A stretch of 63,950 nt of DNA from an uncultured Paraprevotella sp. GTDB taxonomy: Bacteria; Bacteroidota; Bacteroidia; Bacteroidales; Bacteroidaceae. The notes beneath the pieces are model-generated. The model ran no database searches. It was not told the origin of the DNA and was given only the letters and a program-made list of their open reading frames with translations. The translations under genes were made by a program, and so were the position numbers. How positions within the stretch are numbered: position 1 is the stretch's first letter; each line of letters begins with the position of its first letter. The stretch covers positions 1 to 63,950 of the forward strand of contig CAMWUI010000014.1 in NCBI GenBank assembly GCA_947177395.1, given 5' to 3'. Positions 52,658 to 62,518 of the stretch are shown one piece after another.

Positions 52658-55600
52658 TTATTGAACGGCCTGCTTCACGCCATCGATTACATACACGCCA
52701 CGAGGGAGTTCCTTCAGAGCATCCGGCATGCGGACGGCCGAACGGACACGCACTCCGTCTATCGTGTAAACATTCACGAGCCTGTCGGCTGCGGCCTCCA
52801 CACTATTGACGCCCGTGGCATCGTCGGCAAAGAGGAAAGCGGCCACCTCGGCCTGCTCACCCTCGGGAGCCGACAGCCATGCGCGGTAGGCCGACACAGA
52901 AGGTTCGCGTCCCTCTGCCACGTGGTAAAAGCCCACGCGCCCCTCGTTGTTCTGCAACACGTAGGTGTCCGCCAATGCCCGCATATCCAAGAATGTTCCA
53001 GTGAGCCAACCGTCCGAATAGCGGTTTTGCGTGTGGGTCACGTCGCCGCAGAAGCGATAAATGCCCGGTTCGCCCTTGATGATATAGGGCGTGTTAGCCT
53101 GCAGGGATTCCTGCTTGACCAGCGTCAGCACACGACGGCCGTCCTCTAACGCAGGACCGGCCTCGGCCGTAGAATAAGCATTCACGCCGGCCGGCAAAAC
53201 TGCATCGTAGGGCAGCATAAGAGTGGCAAAGCCGGCAGAAGAGATGCGGAGATCAACAGACTGGTTCAAGGACAGCACATTCAACAGCCCGCTCTTCGGC
53301 ATCAAGCCGGGAGCGATGTAAGCCGTATGAATGTAATCGGAATAATTGGTTAAACCGGCAATCACATTTTTCCAGCCGGAAACATAGGGCACACCACTAC
53401 CGACCGGAATGACGCCGTTTCTGAACAGTCCGTTCAAAAGGCCGACAGTCTGCGGTGTGGAAACAAAGTCGGTATTGATGGTGATACAGACATCCTGAGT
53501 CGCATCTGTCACAAGCCCATCCCCCTCATAGTCGTAAGGAGCAACCCCGCCCACAGTGTAGCAAACCGGCTGTCCGGCTTCGAGGTTGATCTCGTCTTGT
53601 GCAATTTCAGTCAGATAAGCGGCTTCGCCGTCGGCAAAAACCTTGGCCACTTCATACACTTTCAATCCTTCTGCACGAAGGGTTGTGGAGAAAGGATAGC
53701 AAACGCACTGCAACACACCCGGCTCCACGTCATGAATGACAAACGTTTTGCCATCCATTTCACCGGCTTCAACAGGTTTCGCAGGAACAAACTCCCAATT
53801 GGCACCGGAATCGCTTGACAAATAACCGGAATTCAACTCTGGAATTCCTTTGGTATTCCAATACACTACCATACGACCATTTACAGCCGCATGAAGAATA
53901 TTGCGGTCGGGAACGGATTCAATCTTACCGACAGAAGAGCCGTCAAGTTCCGTGGCCGTAAGCGAGAATGAGCCGAAGCCCTGGCACTCGATATTAAACA
54001 AAGCCGGAGTCAGGGAAGCCGCCGTTGACCACCACGTGACATGGGTCTTATTATAACCGCCCATGAACAGTCCGGTAGCCTTGCACTGCAAAGCAACGGC
54101 CGAATCGCCTACCTGCACAAGTCGCCACAAATATTGGTCTTCCGATATGTCGGGCAAATCCTCCGGCATGCCATAATGTAAAGCACCATTATCTTCCGCC
54201 CTGTCGCTCCCATACAAACTATAGATATATCCGGTGCGGTCCTCCGGCTGCAGTTCTTCATGGCCTATAGCCTGATACCACAAGGTGCAATGGCGGATGC
54301 GATACCATGTATTGAAATCAAAACCATATACAGCCTCACGGGCGGCTTCCATTGCAGCCGACAGAGTCTCTGTCTGCTGCTTCAGCCCGGCTGCCGTCTT
54401 GCCCGGCGCATCGCAATACACCTGTGCCACAGCCACGATATCGACAAGGGACTGGCGGGTTCCCGCAGGGTAGAGACCGGGTTGTTTGGCGTTATCTTCC
54501 TGCGCCTCCACAATGCCATCGGCCAGCGTATGTGCTTCTTCCAACAGGACTTTCAGTTCCGTCGGGTCGACCAGACCGCCTTCGACAAATGCCTGCAGAG
54601 CGGCTCTCAGGGCGTCGATATCGGCCTGAGTAGGAATCACTACTTTCAATGCCTGTTTCAAAGCTTCTTCGAAAGCGGTACCTACTTCTCCCAGACCTGC
54701 CATCTGGCTTGTTTCGTCCAGTTCGGCGTTGAAGATCTGGAACTCGGCCATCGTGAAGAACGGATACGTCTTACCGCCTACGTTGATGCCTGCACCGTTG
54801 TTTGTCTTCGTTACCTCGAAGCGCAGGTACTGGTATTCGCCCAAGAGGGGATAACCTGCGCTGGTGAAAGGCAGTTCTGCATCATCCTCAGGTCTAACAT
54901 TGCTTGAGGGCAGATCGGTGATCGTACGCAGTTTTTCCCAGCTTGCGGGGTCGTCGATATCCGCGCCGGCAACGGCTCCGTAGAGCACGATTTCCGTCGG
55001 ACGGTTGAGCAACTGGTTCTGCACGCCGTATGTGTCGGGATTTGACGGGTCGTACTCGGCTTTCGGAGTGTACTTACGCGGTGTTATGCTGAATGCGAAC
55101 TTGTCGAGCGGTTGCTTCAGGTCGACAGTCAGGTTGTGATAAGCCGCGGGAGCGCCTTCTGCAGCATACCACAGAGAATGGAAGAACGTATGAATGTCAT
55201 CGTCTATCAGACCGGCCAGACCCTGTCCGTCCGGAGTGCTCGCGAATGCGTTGTGGTCAGCGTTTGAAGAGAGTTGTTCAACTTCCGTGATCAAGCCCTT
55301 TGCATCCGCAGCCTTCTTGTAAACAGCAGCGATGTCGTACTTGGACTGAGCTTCAGCCAGCAATTTGTTGAATTCGAGCGTGAGCTTGTTCTGCTCGAGC
55401 ATTGCGGTGAACTTGGCTTCTTCTTCCGTTGTTACAGGTTCGAAGAACCATGCGGAAGCATTGTTTGACTCGCCGTTCCAGAATACGATGTTGTTACCCG
55501 TGCCGGCACCGGCTGAGTGGCCGTTTGCGTGCAAGTCGGCACTGCCGTTGATCTTGATGCGTGCGGAACTTGCGTTGTCGAAGAACGTGATGGTGATGTT

Positions 55601-56734
55601 GTCCGTCGGTTCTTCGCCCATGCGGTTGACAGGCTGGCTGGTACCGATTGTTGTCGGTGCGATGATGAACAGCGAGTTGCCGATGTTCTGCATCGTGAAA
55701 CTGTCATTGCCCTGAGATGTGATGCTCCATACCTGGGCGTCGAGTTCTGTGTCGTAGGCAGACCAGTTGGGAGCGGTGCCGTTTGTACCCATGGCATAAC
55801 GGATACCCTGCAGTTGTTCGAAAGCGGGAAGTGCGCTTACGATACGGTAGAAACCAGTCGTGAGAGGTACGCGGCTGGCAGCCTTGATGGCGGCGTCGGC
55901 AGCTCTCAGGCGTGCGATGGCAGCCTGAGCCACTTCAACAGACGGGGCTTCGATAAGCTGGGTCAGGTCGTATACGGCCGCACGTGCTTCTGTATACTCT
56001 TCAACGAGAGTTGCCGGATAGCAACCGGGAGCTGTTCCGCCTTTCACGCCCAGTGCGGGCATTTCTTCCAAAGCGTCCTGCAGTTCGGCGATTGTGCTTT
56101 CGAAAGTTTCAACCTCGTAAGCCGTATACCAGGATGCATAGTCGGCATAGATTCCCATGAAACCTTGTGAACCGGCACCGGCAAACGTGTTGATGTTGCG
56201 GAATTCGCCGTTGACCTTTGACAGAATCATCCAGTCACCGTCTTTCACTACGCCGCCTTTGCCTTCGAAGTCGGTCTGTTCGCTTCCCATCAAAGGAACG
56301 CCCTGCTTGGTAGGAACGATGATGAAAGACTTGGCTTCGCTCTTGTTACCCAATGCCAAATCGGAATCACCCGAACTGCCGACAAAGTACAGATAGCTGT
56401 CTGTTTCCAGATTCTTCAAATAGAAAGACTGAACGCCTTCCTCGATAACGACGTCGGATGCTTCCAGAATCCACGCCATGCTGTTGCTCTGGGGGTCTCC
56501 AGTGCTGGCTACTGTCAACTGGGGAGCTTCGTCACTCGAGGCACACAGCCAGAGGTTGGACTCGGATCCCGATGCATTGTAGGCGATTCGGTTGAAAGCA
56601 AGCATCATACCGTCCGCTGGAGCCTGAATGCCCAGCGTGGTCTGCTGCGGATCTTTCTTCTGAATTCGTCCCCACGTTACACTAACACTGCAAAACAACA
56701 ATGCCAATGAAAGAAATAGGTACAATTTTCTCAT
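52658..56734 (-). CDS. Large secreted protein with discoidin-like and helical (FIVAR-like) modules
   Basis: A 1358-aa exported protein: signal peptide (1-22); N-terminal beta regions (~25-200) with RICIN- or lectin-like YLYF features; helical linkers (~205-290 and ~440-510); an F5/8 type C discoidin-like region (~515-700) with GLIDDDIHTFFHS and LRFEVTKTNNGAG; a helical FIVAR-like segment (~705-830); more beta modules; a LMLPYDAVLPAG module (~1175); and a C-terminal tail (VYTIDGVRV...LPRGVYVIDGVK). Probably glycan-binding at the cell surface; no catalytic site recognised. The 3' neighbour is a 52-aa peptide gene. Confidence 0.8.
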   Translation of the reverse strand: MRKLYLFLSLALLFCSVSVTWGRIQKKDPQQTTLGIQAPADGMMLAFNRIAYNASGSESNLWLCASSDEAPQLTVASTGDPQSNSMAWILEASDVVIEEGVQSFYLKNLETDSYLYFVGSSGDSDLALGNKSEAKSFIIVPTKQGVPLMGSEQTDFEGKGGVVKDGDWMILSKVNGEFRNINTFAGAGSQGFMGIYADYASWYTAYEVETFESTIAELQDALEEMPALGVKGGTAPGCYPATLVEEYTEARAAVYDLTQLIEAPSVEVAQAAIARLRAADAAIKAASRVPLTTGFYRIVSALPAFEQLQGIRYAMGTNGTAPNWSAYDTELDAQVWSITSQGNDSFTMQNIGNSLFIIAPTTIGTSQPVNRMGEEPTDNITITFFDNASSARIKINGSADLHANGHSAGAGTGNNIVFWNGESNNASAWFFEPVTTEEEAKFTAMLEQNKLTLEFNKLLAEAQSKYDIAAVYKKAADAKGLITEVEQLSSNADHNAFASTPDGQGLAGLIDDDIHTFFHSLWYAAEGAPAAYHNLTVDLKQPLDKFAFSITPRKYTPKAEYDPSNPDTYGVQNQLLNRPTEIVLYGAVAGADIDDPASWEKLRTITDLPSSNVRPEDDAELPFTSAGYPLLGEYQYLRFEVTKTNNGAGINVGGKTYPFFTMAEFQIFNAELDETSQMAGLGEVGTAFEEALKQALKVVIPTQADIDALRAALQAFVEGGLVDPTELKVLLEEAHTLADGIVEAQEDNAKQPGLYPAGTRQSLVDIVAVAQVYCDAPGKTAAGLKQQTETLSAAMEAAREAVYGFDFNTWYRIRHCTLWYQAIGHEELQPEDRTGYIYSLYGSDRAEDNGALHYGMPEDLPDISEDQYLWRLVQVGDSAVALQCKATGLFMGGYNKTHVTWWSTAASLTPALFNIECQGFGSFSLTATELDGSSVGKIESVPDRNILHAAVNGRMVVYWNTKGIPELNSGYLSSDSGANWEFVPAKPVEAGEMDGKTFVIHDVEPGVLQCVCYPFSTTLRAEGLKVYEVAKVFADGEAAYLTEIAQDEINLEAGQPVCYTVGGVAPYDYEGDGLVTDATQDVCITINTDFVSTPQTVGLLNGLFRNGVIPVGSGVPYVSGWKNVIAGLTNYSDYIHTAYIAPGLMPKSGLLNVLSLNQSVDLRISSAGFATLMLPYDAVLPAGVNAYSTAEAGPALEDGRRVLTLVKQESLQANTPYIIKGEPGIYRFCGDVTHTQNRYSDGWLTGTFLDMRALADTYVLQNNEGRVGFYHVAEGREPSVSAYRAWLSAPEGEQAEVAAFLFADDATGVNSVEAAADRLVNVYTIDGVRVRSAVRMPDALKELPRGVYVIDGVKQAVQ

Positions 56735-56912
56735 AACAGATTTGTTTATTATAATTTATAATAAGTGAGTATAATTCAACAAGACCGGCAACCGCCACAC
56801 ATACACACGATACAGGGCTACCGCATGCAAAATTAAATAAAAAGTCTTTATTTACCCCCCCCAATTGTTAAATAAACATAATATACCGTTATTTACAGAA
56901 GCTGGTGTACAA

Positions 56913-56955
56913 CATGAGGCTGTGTCATAAACCTTATTTACGACACAGCCTCATG
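56913..56955. terminator. Terminator hairpin downstream of fumarase
   Basis: Perfect 14-bp arms CATGAGGCTGTGTC (56913-56926) and GACACAGCCTCATG (56942-56955) with a 15-nt loop, 20 nt past the fumarase stop. No clear U-run. Confidence 0.75.
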
Positions 56956-56975
56956 AGAATTGTGATAAAAATCAA

Positions 56976-58619
56976 TTATTTCTTAGCGGGGCACAGGGGC
57001 TTTATCTGTTGGAAGAAATCGTTACCCTTGTTATCCACCAAGATGAAAGCAGGGAAATCTTCCACTTCGATTTTCCAGATAGCCTCCATTCCCAGTTCCG
57101 GATATTCCACGCATTCGATGCTCTTGATGTTGTTTTGGGCAAGGATGGCGGCGGGGCCACCGATAGAACCCAGATAGAAGCCTCCATGCTTCTTGCAAGC
57201 GTCCGTCACCTGTTGCGACCGGTTGCCCTTGGCCAGCATAATCATGCTGCCTCCGTGGCTCTGGAACAAATCCACATAGGGATCCATACGACCGGCCGTG
57301 GTGGGACCCATCGAACCGCAGGCCATACCTGCCGGGGTCTTGGCGGGACCGGCATAATAAATCGGATGGTCCTTGATATACTGCGGCAAGTCCTCGCCGT
57401 TGTCCAGACGCTCTTTCAGCTTGGCATGAGCTATGTCACGCCCCACGATAATCGTTCCGTTCAGCGACAAACGGGTTGCCACCGGATATTTGTCCAGCTC
57501 TTTCAGGATATCCTCCATCGGCTGGTTCAAATCAATCTTCACGGCATTCCCTTCGCCAGCCTGGCGCAGTTCTTCCGGAATCAGTTCGCCCGGATTCGTA
57601 TCCAATTTCTCTATCCAGATACCGTCCTTGTTGATCTTGCACTTGATGTTACGGTCGGCGGAGCAAGAAACACCCAAGCCGACAGGACAGGATGCACCGT
57701 GGCGCGGCAGGCGCACGATACGCACGTCGTGAGCCATATATTTACCGCCGAACTGTGCGCCAAGTCCAATCTTGTAAGCCTCTTCAAGCACCTGTTTTTC
57801 CAACTCTACGTCACGGAATGCACGACCGGTTTCGTCACCCGTCGTAGGCAGGTTGTCATAGTAATGCGTGGAAGCCAGCTTCACGGTCAGCAAATTCTTC
57901 TCGGCAGACGTACCGCCGATAACGAAAGCGATGTGATAGGGAGGACAAGCCGCCGTACCCAATGTTTTCATCTTGCTCACCAGGAAGGGAACAAGCGTAG
58001 CCGGATTCAGGATTGCTTTCGTCTCCTGATAGAGATAAGTTTTGTTGGCCGATCCGCCGCCTTTCGTCACACAAAGGAACTTATATTCCATACCCTCTGT
58101 GGCTTCGATATCAATCTGTGCGGGAAGGTTGCATTTCGTATTCACCTCCTCATACATGCTCAGCGGGGCATTCTGGCTGTAACGAAGGTTTTCTTCCGTA
58201 TAGGTTTTGAACACACCTTTCGACAAGGCTTCTTCGTCACAATAACCGGTCCACACCTGCTGGCCTTTCTCACCGTGGATAATGACCGTTCCCGTGTCCT
58301 GGCACAACGGCAGTTTGCCCTTTACCGAGATTTCTGCATTGCGCAGGAACGTCAGGGCCACGTATTTGTCATTGTCACTGGCTTCCGGATCGGAAAGCAC
58401 TTTGGCCACCTGCTCGTTGTGAGCCCGGCGCAACATAAAAGAAACATCACGGAACGCCGCATTCGCCATCGCAGTCAGTCCCTCCGGAGCCACTTTCAAT
58501 ACGGGCGTACCTTCAAACTCGCCCACCGACACGTGATCTTTCGTCAGCAGATAGTATTCCGTATCGTCCTTGCCCTGCTGAAACATAGGAGCATACTTAA
58601 ATTCTGGGATATTAGCCAT
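56976..58619 (-). CDS. Fumarate hydratase, class I (Fe-S)
   Basis: A 547-aa iron-sulfur enzyme that interconverts fumarate and malate. Cys106 (LCQDTG), Cys225 (AACPPYH) and Cys319 (VSCSADR) are spaced 119 and 94 residues apart, as the three cluster-binding cysteines of E. coli FumA. N- and C-terminal domains are fused in one chain. Its own -7 element is at 58661-58668, and the terminator at 56913-56955. The Fe-S form is oxygen-sensitive, in keeping with an anaerobe. Confidence 0.96.
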   Translation of the reverse strand: MANIPEFKYAPMFQQGKDDTEYYLLTKDHVSVGEFEGTPVLKVAPEGLTAMANAAFRDVSFMLRRAHNEQVAKVLSDPEASDNDKYVALTFLRNAEISVKGKLPLCQDTGTVIIHGEKGQQVWTGYCDEEALSKGVFKTYTEENLRYSQNAPLSMYEEVNTKCNLPAQIDIEATEGMEYKFLCVTKGGGSANKTYLYQETKAILNPATLVPFLVSKMKTLGTAACPPYHIAFVIGGTSAEKNLLTVKLASTHYYDNLPTTGDETGRAFRDVELEKQVLEEAYKIGLGAQFGGKYMAHDVRIVRLPRHGASCPVGLGVSCSADRNIKCKINKDGIWIEKLDTNPGELIPEELRQAGEGNAVKIDLNQPMEDILKELDKYPVATRLSLNGTIIVGRDIAHAKLKERLDNGEDLPQYIKDHPIYYAGPAKTPAGMACGSMGPTTAGRMDPYVDLFQSHGGSMIMLAKGNRSQQVTDACKKHGGFYLGSIGGPAAILAQNNIKSIECVEYPELGMEAIWKIEVEDFPAFILVDNKGNDFFQQIKPLCPAKK

Positions 58620-58660
58620 AGATAATCTTTTTTATAGAGATAAATCGTTATGTTCATCAA

Positions 58661-58668
58661 CAAAGGTA
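58661..58668 (-). promoter_or_regulatory. -7 element TACCTTTG of fumarase
   Basis: Minus-strand TAnnTTTG match 42 nt upstream of the start. Confidence 0.6.
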
Positions 58669-58681
58669 ACAACTTTTTCGT

Positions 58682-59944
58682 TTATTGCGCCTCGTCTTCG
58701 TCGTATTTCTGAAACAGAAAATCATTATACGGATACTTCTGCACATGCAGTTCCCTTACCTTATTATATAATAACTGCTTGAACTCATCGATATGTGTCC
58801 GTTCCCGAGCCGAGATAAAGAAACAGTTGTCATTCAGTCGCGCCATCCATGTCTTCATCAAATCGTCCAGCGGAATGTTCTCTTTTGTCATAGGAGACAG
58901 ATCGTCCGCCTCTTTTTCCACCCAACAGTACGCATCCACCTTGTTGAACACAATCATCGAAGGTTTTTCGCTGCATTTCAAATCCGCCAGCGTCTTTTCC
59001 ACAACCTTTATCTGTTCCTCGAAATCAGGATGGGATATATCCACCACGTGTAACAGCAAGTCAGCCTCCCGCACCTCGTCCAATGTGCTCTTGAACGAAT
59101 CCACCAGGTCTGTAGGCAGTTTACGGATAAAACCTACCGTATCCGACAAAAGAAACGGAAGATTGTCGATAATGACCTTGCGTACCGTCGTATCCAATGT
59201 GGCAAACAGTTTGTTTTCAGCAAACACCTCGCTCTTGGCCAACAGATTCATCAACGTGCTCTTGCCCACATTGGTATAGCCAACGAGCGCCACACGAATC
59301 ATGCGCCCACGATTACCGCGCTGGGTGGTCTTCTGGCGGTCGATATCGGCCAGCCGCTGTTTCAGCAACGACATACGGTTGAGAATGATACGCCGGTCCA
59401 TCTCAAGCTGAGTCTCGCCCGGACCGCGCAAACCTACGGAACCCTTACCGCCTCCGGAACCGGAACCTCCACCTTGACGCTCCAAATGGGTCCACAGACG
59501 TTGCAGACGCGGCAACATATAACGGTATTGCGCAAGCTCCACCTGCGTCTTGGCATTGGCCGTCTGTGCCCGCATGGCAAATATATCGAGAATCAATGAG
59601 GTACGGTCGAGTATCTTTACTTTCAATTCTTTCTCTATATTGCGTATCTGCTTGGCCGACAATTCATCGTCGAAGACAACCATACCGACTTCACGTTCCG
59701 CTTCTTCCTCCGCTTCAATAAAACGCCGGATTTCCTCCAGTTTTCCCTTACCCACGTACGTCACGGAACTCGGACCGGCCATCCGCTGTGTAAAACGCCG
59801 GATAGTCCGGGCTCCGGCCGTATGGGCCAGGAATTCCAACTCATCCAGATATTCATTCGTTTTCCGCTCATCCTGTTCCTGAGTTATCAATCCCACGAGA
59901 ATGGCCGTCTCGGCCTGCGCTTCGGAGATCACAAATTCTTTCAT
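58682..59944 (-). CDS. hflX: GTPase HflX
   Basis: A 420-aa ribosome-associated GTPase that splits stalled or heat-damaged ribosomes. N-terminal HflX domain (~1-170) with a Gly-rich linker (GGGSGSGGGKGSVGLRGPGE), then the G domain with GYTNVGKSTLMN (G1), DTVGFI (G3) and NKVD (G4). Start at ATG 59944. Own -7 element at 59971-59978. Confidence 0.95.
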   Translation of the reverse strand: MKEFVISEAQAETAILVGLITQEQDERKTNEYLDELEFLAHTAGARTIRRFTQRMAGPSSVTYVGKGKLEEIRRFIEAEEEAEREVGMVVFDDELSAKQIRNIEKELKVKILDRTSLILDIFAMRAQTANAKTQVELAQYRYMLPRLQRLWTHLERQGGGSGSGGGKGSVGLRGPGETQLEMDRRIILNRMSLLKQRLADIDRQKTTQRGNRGRMIRVALVGYTNVGKSTLMNLLAKSEVFAENKLFATLDTTVRKVIIDNLPFLLSDTVGFIRKLPTDLVDSFKSTLDEVREADLLLHVVDISHPDFEEQIKVVEKTLADLKCSEKPSMIVFNKVDAYCWVEKEADDLSPMTKENIPLDDLMKTWMARLNDNCFFISARERTHIDEFKQLLYNKVRELHVQKYPYNDFLFQKYDEDEAQ

Positions 59945-59970
59945 CGGCAATATTTTCTTTATTTAATAGG

Positions 59971-59978
59971 CAAATGTA
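59971..59978 (-). promoter_or_regulatory. -7 element TACATTTG of hflX
   Basis: Minus-strand TAnnTTTG match 27 nt upstream of the start. Confidence 0.6.
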
Positions 59979-60052
59979 CACATTTGTAATTAGAAAACCC
60001 AACTGAAAGGTAGCAAATCGACATTATAACAAAAATCTTGCGGACATTCTCA

Positions 60053-60092
60053 TACAAAAATACTCCGGAGGGTCCACAGACTCCCCGGAGCA
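60053..60092 (-). terminator. Terminator of the rsmI-lipoprotein operon
   Basis: Stem CTCCGG (60063-60068) with CCGGAG (60085-60090) plus inner pairs, followed on the minus strand by TATTTTTG. It lies about 55 nt past the lipoprotein stop. Confidence 0.65.
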
Positions 60093-60144
60093 TGTCGCTA
60101 TACCAGAGCTCCTCAACGGAAACATCCACTGGAAAGGTTCCGGA

Positions 60145-60999
60145 TTATTTCACTTGCACCACTAAATAACGGCTTACGCTCCAAAACTGTTCCGGATTCA
60201 CAATCTTCAGCACATATTGGTCCTTAACATCCTTGGTAAGCGTGTACGTACCGGCAGGATGACTGGTCAACAGTTTGGCACTCTTTGAATACAGCTTGAT
60301 TTCCTTATCCTGACGGATATCAATCTGCGTGAAATACCCCATATTAAAGTCCGTAGTCTTCAGCACATCACCGCTCTGCAGAATCTTTTGTTCCTTCAAT
60401 TCGGCTTTTGTTCCGAACACGAACCACGCGGCATGCAGTTGCTTGTCCTGTTCGCTCACTTTCTGGCTCTTGCTTTGATTCTCTTCCGTCAGGCTCGTCA
60501 CATCCGAATTCAGGCTACTGATGGTTTCTGTCTGCTGGGCTATTACGATATCCTTCTCCGCCAGTTGAGCTTCCAGTTCCTGAACACGCTGCTGCTGTTC
60601 GGCCAACTGAGCCGTAAGACCTTCGATAGCCTTAGCCAGTTTATCCGCCTTGAAACCGCTTGCTTTCAACTGTTCCTGCAATTTTTCTATCATGGAACGG
60701 TTCTGTGCCATCATTTCCTGAATAAACTGCATATTCTCACGGATGACTTCCTTGGACGAAGCGTTTTCCGGATTGGCATTAGCCACAGCCACCCGTCCTT
60801 CCGCTTCACTTATACGGCGGAAACCTTCCTGCACGTCATTGAACGTCCCCATGAGATCATTCAATTCATTGTCCTTCTCTGCTATAATCCGCATCAGAGA
60901 ATCACGCTCCTGAGCCACCTGTGCCTCCTTGCGGCTATTCCCGTTGTCACAAGCCGCCAACACAAACAGGCACGATGCGAGTAATGTCATTTTCTTCAT
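60145..60999 (-). CDS. Coiled-coil lipoprotein
   Basis: A 284-aa lipoprotein (lipobox LAAC, Cys ~17, then DNGNSRKEAQ). Residues ~25-190 are a long coiled coil (heptads rich in Glu, Gln, Leu), and the C-terminal ~90 residues form a small folded domain. I do not recognise a named function; similar proteins are annotated as hypothetical in Bacteroidota. It starts 22 nt after the rsmI stop. The chosen ATG is the one that makes a normal lipoprotein signal. Confidence 0.82.
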   Translation of the reverse strand: MKKMTLLASCLFVLAACDNGNSRKEAQVAQERDSLMRIIAEKDNELNDLMGTFNDVQEGFRRISEAEGRVAVANANPENASSKEVIRENMQFIQEMMAQNRSMIEKLQEQLKASGFKADKLAKAIEGLTAQLAEQQQRVQELEAQLAEKDIVIAQQTETISSLNSDVTSLTEENQSKSQKVSEQDKQLHAAWFVFGTKAELKEQKILQSGDVLKTTDFNMGYFTQIDIRQDKEIKLYSKSAKLLTSHPAGTYTLTKDVKDQYVLKIVNPEQFWSVSRYLVVQVK

Positions 61000-61021
61000 A
61001 CGCATATACATTTTAAATGTT

Positions 61022-61747
61022 TCATTCCGGGTTTTCAATCTCCCCATATTTTATTTTTCTTTTATCTTTCTTACTCTCGTCTGCTCCTCCCACAATCACC
61101 ACGATTTCGCCACGCGGCTCATTTGCGGCAAAATGATCTGCCAACTCGGCAAGTGTTCCTCTCCGGCATTCTTCATGCACTTTGGAAATCTCCCGGCAAA
61201 CCGCCGCCGGACGCTCATTACCGAACACTTCGGCCAACTGTCCCAATGTCTTCACCAAACGATGGGGAGACTCATAAAATATCATGGTACGGGATTCGCC
61301 TTTCAGCATCTCCAACCGAGTGTTCCGCCCTTTCTTGGGAGGCAAAAAGCCTTCAAAACAAAAACGGTCGCACGGAAGTCCCGAAGCCACCAATGCCGGA
61401 ACAAAAGCCGTCGGGCCGGGCAGACACACCACCTCCACTCCACACCGTACAGCCTCGCGGGCTACCAGAAAGCCAGGGTCGGAAATGCCAGGTGTCCCCG
61501 CATCGGAGATAACCGCCACCGTCTCGCCTGCCTGCAAACGAGCCACAATACCGGCCACGGTCTGATGTTCATTGAACTTATGGTAAGAGAGCATCGCATT
61601 CCGGATTCCGAAATGTTTCAGCAAGTTCCCCGACGTACGAGTATCTTCCGCCAATATCAAATCAGCCTCTTTCAACACGCGTAACGCACGAGCCGTAATA
61701 TCTTCCAAGTTGCCGACAGGGGTCGGTACTAAATAGAGTGTTCCCAT
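61022..61747 (-). CDS. rsmI: 16S rRNA (cytidine(1402)-2'-O)-methyltransferase
   Basis: A 241-aa SAM-dependent enzyme that 2'-O-methylates C1402 of 16S rRNA for decoding accuracy. The TPVGNLEDIT motif, AEDTRTSG, SDAGTPGISDPG and YESPHRLVKTL segments are all typical, and length is normal. Its stop is 22 nt before the coiled-coil lipoprotein. Own -7 element at 61767-61774. Confidence 0.97.
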   Translation of the reverse strand: MGTLYLVPTPVGNLEDITARALRVLKEADLILAEDTRTSGNLLKHFGIRNAMLSYHKFNEHQTVAGIVARLQAGETVAVISDAGTPGISDPGFLVAREAVRCGVEVVCLPGPTAFVPALVASGLPCDRFCFEGFLPPKKGRNTRLEMLKGESRTMIFYESPHRLVKTLGQLAEVFGNERPAAVCREISKVHEECRRGTLAELADHFAANEPRGEIVVIVGGADESKKDKRKIKYGEIENPE

Positions 61748-61766
61748 TTTCCTGATTCTGACGGGG

Positions 61767-61774
61767 CAAAAATA
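61767..61774 (-). promoter_or_regulatory. -7 element TATTTTTG of rsmI
   Basis: Minus-strand TAnnTTTG match 20 nt upstream of the start. Confidence 0.5.
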
Positions 61775-61870
61775 AGAATAAAATGAAGAGGGCTACAAAA
61801 TACCCTTCATTATTTAACAGATGTTTATCATTTTGCGCTGTTTTTTCCTTAAAATCTGATTTGCAAATCG

Positions 61871-61878
61871 TATATTTG
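61871..61878 (+). promoter_or_regulatory. -7 element TATATTTG of tdk
   Basis: Plus-strand TAnnTTTG match 22 nt upstream of the start at 61901; divergent from rsmI. Confidence 0.6.
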
Positions 61879-61900
61879 TCCTCCGTTTAAATGAAACGAT

Positions 61901-62506
61901 ATGATGCAAATGACAGAACACAGCGGCGAACCCATTTCCCACGGACGGATCGAAGTAATCTGCGGCTCTATGTTTTCCGGTAAGACAGAAGAGCTTATAC
62001 GCCGTATGAAACGTGCCAAAATCGCGCGTCAGAAAGTTGAAATATTCAAGCCCCATGTAGACGTCCGTTATTCCGAAGAGGATGTAGTGTCCCACGAAGG
62101 CAACTCCATACCGTCCACTCCCGTGGAAACTGCGGCGAGTATCTTGTTGCTCAGTTCCGACACAGACGTAGTGGGAATCGACGAGGCTCAGTTTTTCGAC
62201 AACAATATCGTAACGGTCTGCAACGAATTGGCAAACCGAGGCATACGTGTCATCATAGCAGGGCTGGATCTGGACTTCAAAGGGCAACCGTTCGGTCCGA
62301 TGCCCGCGCTATGCGCCATTGCGGATGAAGTGACTAAAGTGCACGCCATTTGCCTCAAATGCGGCAATCTGGCTTATGTGTCGCATCGTACCGTAGACTG
62401 CGACAAACAGGTCATGCTCGGTGAAATGACCACGTATGAGCCCCTTTGCCGACAATGTTACCTGAAAGCACGCGCCGCCGAAGACAAGAAATCAACCACC
62501 CCGTAA
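61901..62506 (+). CDS. tdk: Thymidine kinase
   Basis: A 201-aa type II thymidine kinase for thymidine salvage. P-loop [15 protein letters not shown] (~21-35), [11 protein letters not shown], and the zinc-binding Cys pairs CLKCG (~147) and CRQCY (~186) are present. It complements thyA elsewhere in the window. Operon with the AI-2E family permease, 12 nt apart. Confidence 0.97.
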   Translation: MMQMTEHSGEPISHGRIEVICGSMFSGKTEELIRRMKRAKIARQKVEIFKPHVDVRYSEEDVVSHEGNSIPSTPVETAASILLLSSDTDVVGIDEAQFFDNNIVTVCNELANRGIRVIIAGLDLDFKGQPFGPMPALCAIADEVTKVHAICLKCGNLAYVSHRTVDCDKQVMLGEMTTYEPLCRQCYLKARAAEDKKSTTP

Positions 62507-62518
62507 CATCAGACACCC

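Noticed and set aside
57009..58625. 538-codon frame opposite fumarase
   Set aside because: Antisense shadow; the minus strand has all three class I fumarase cysteines.
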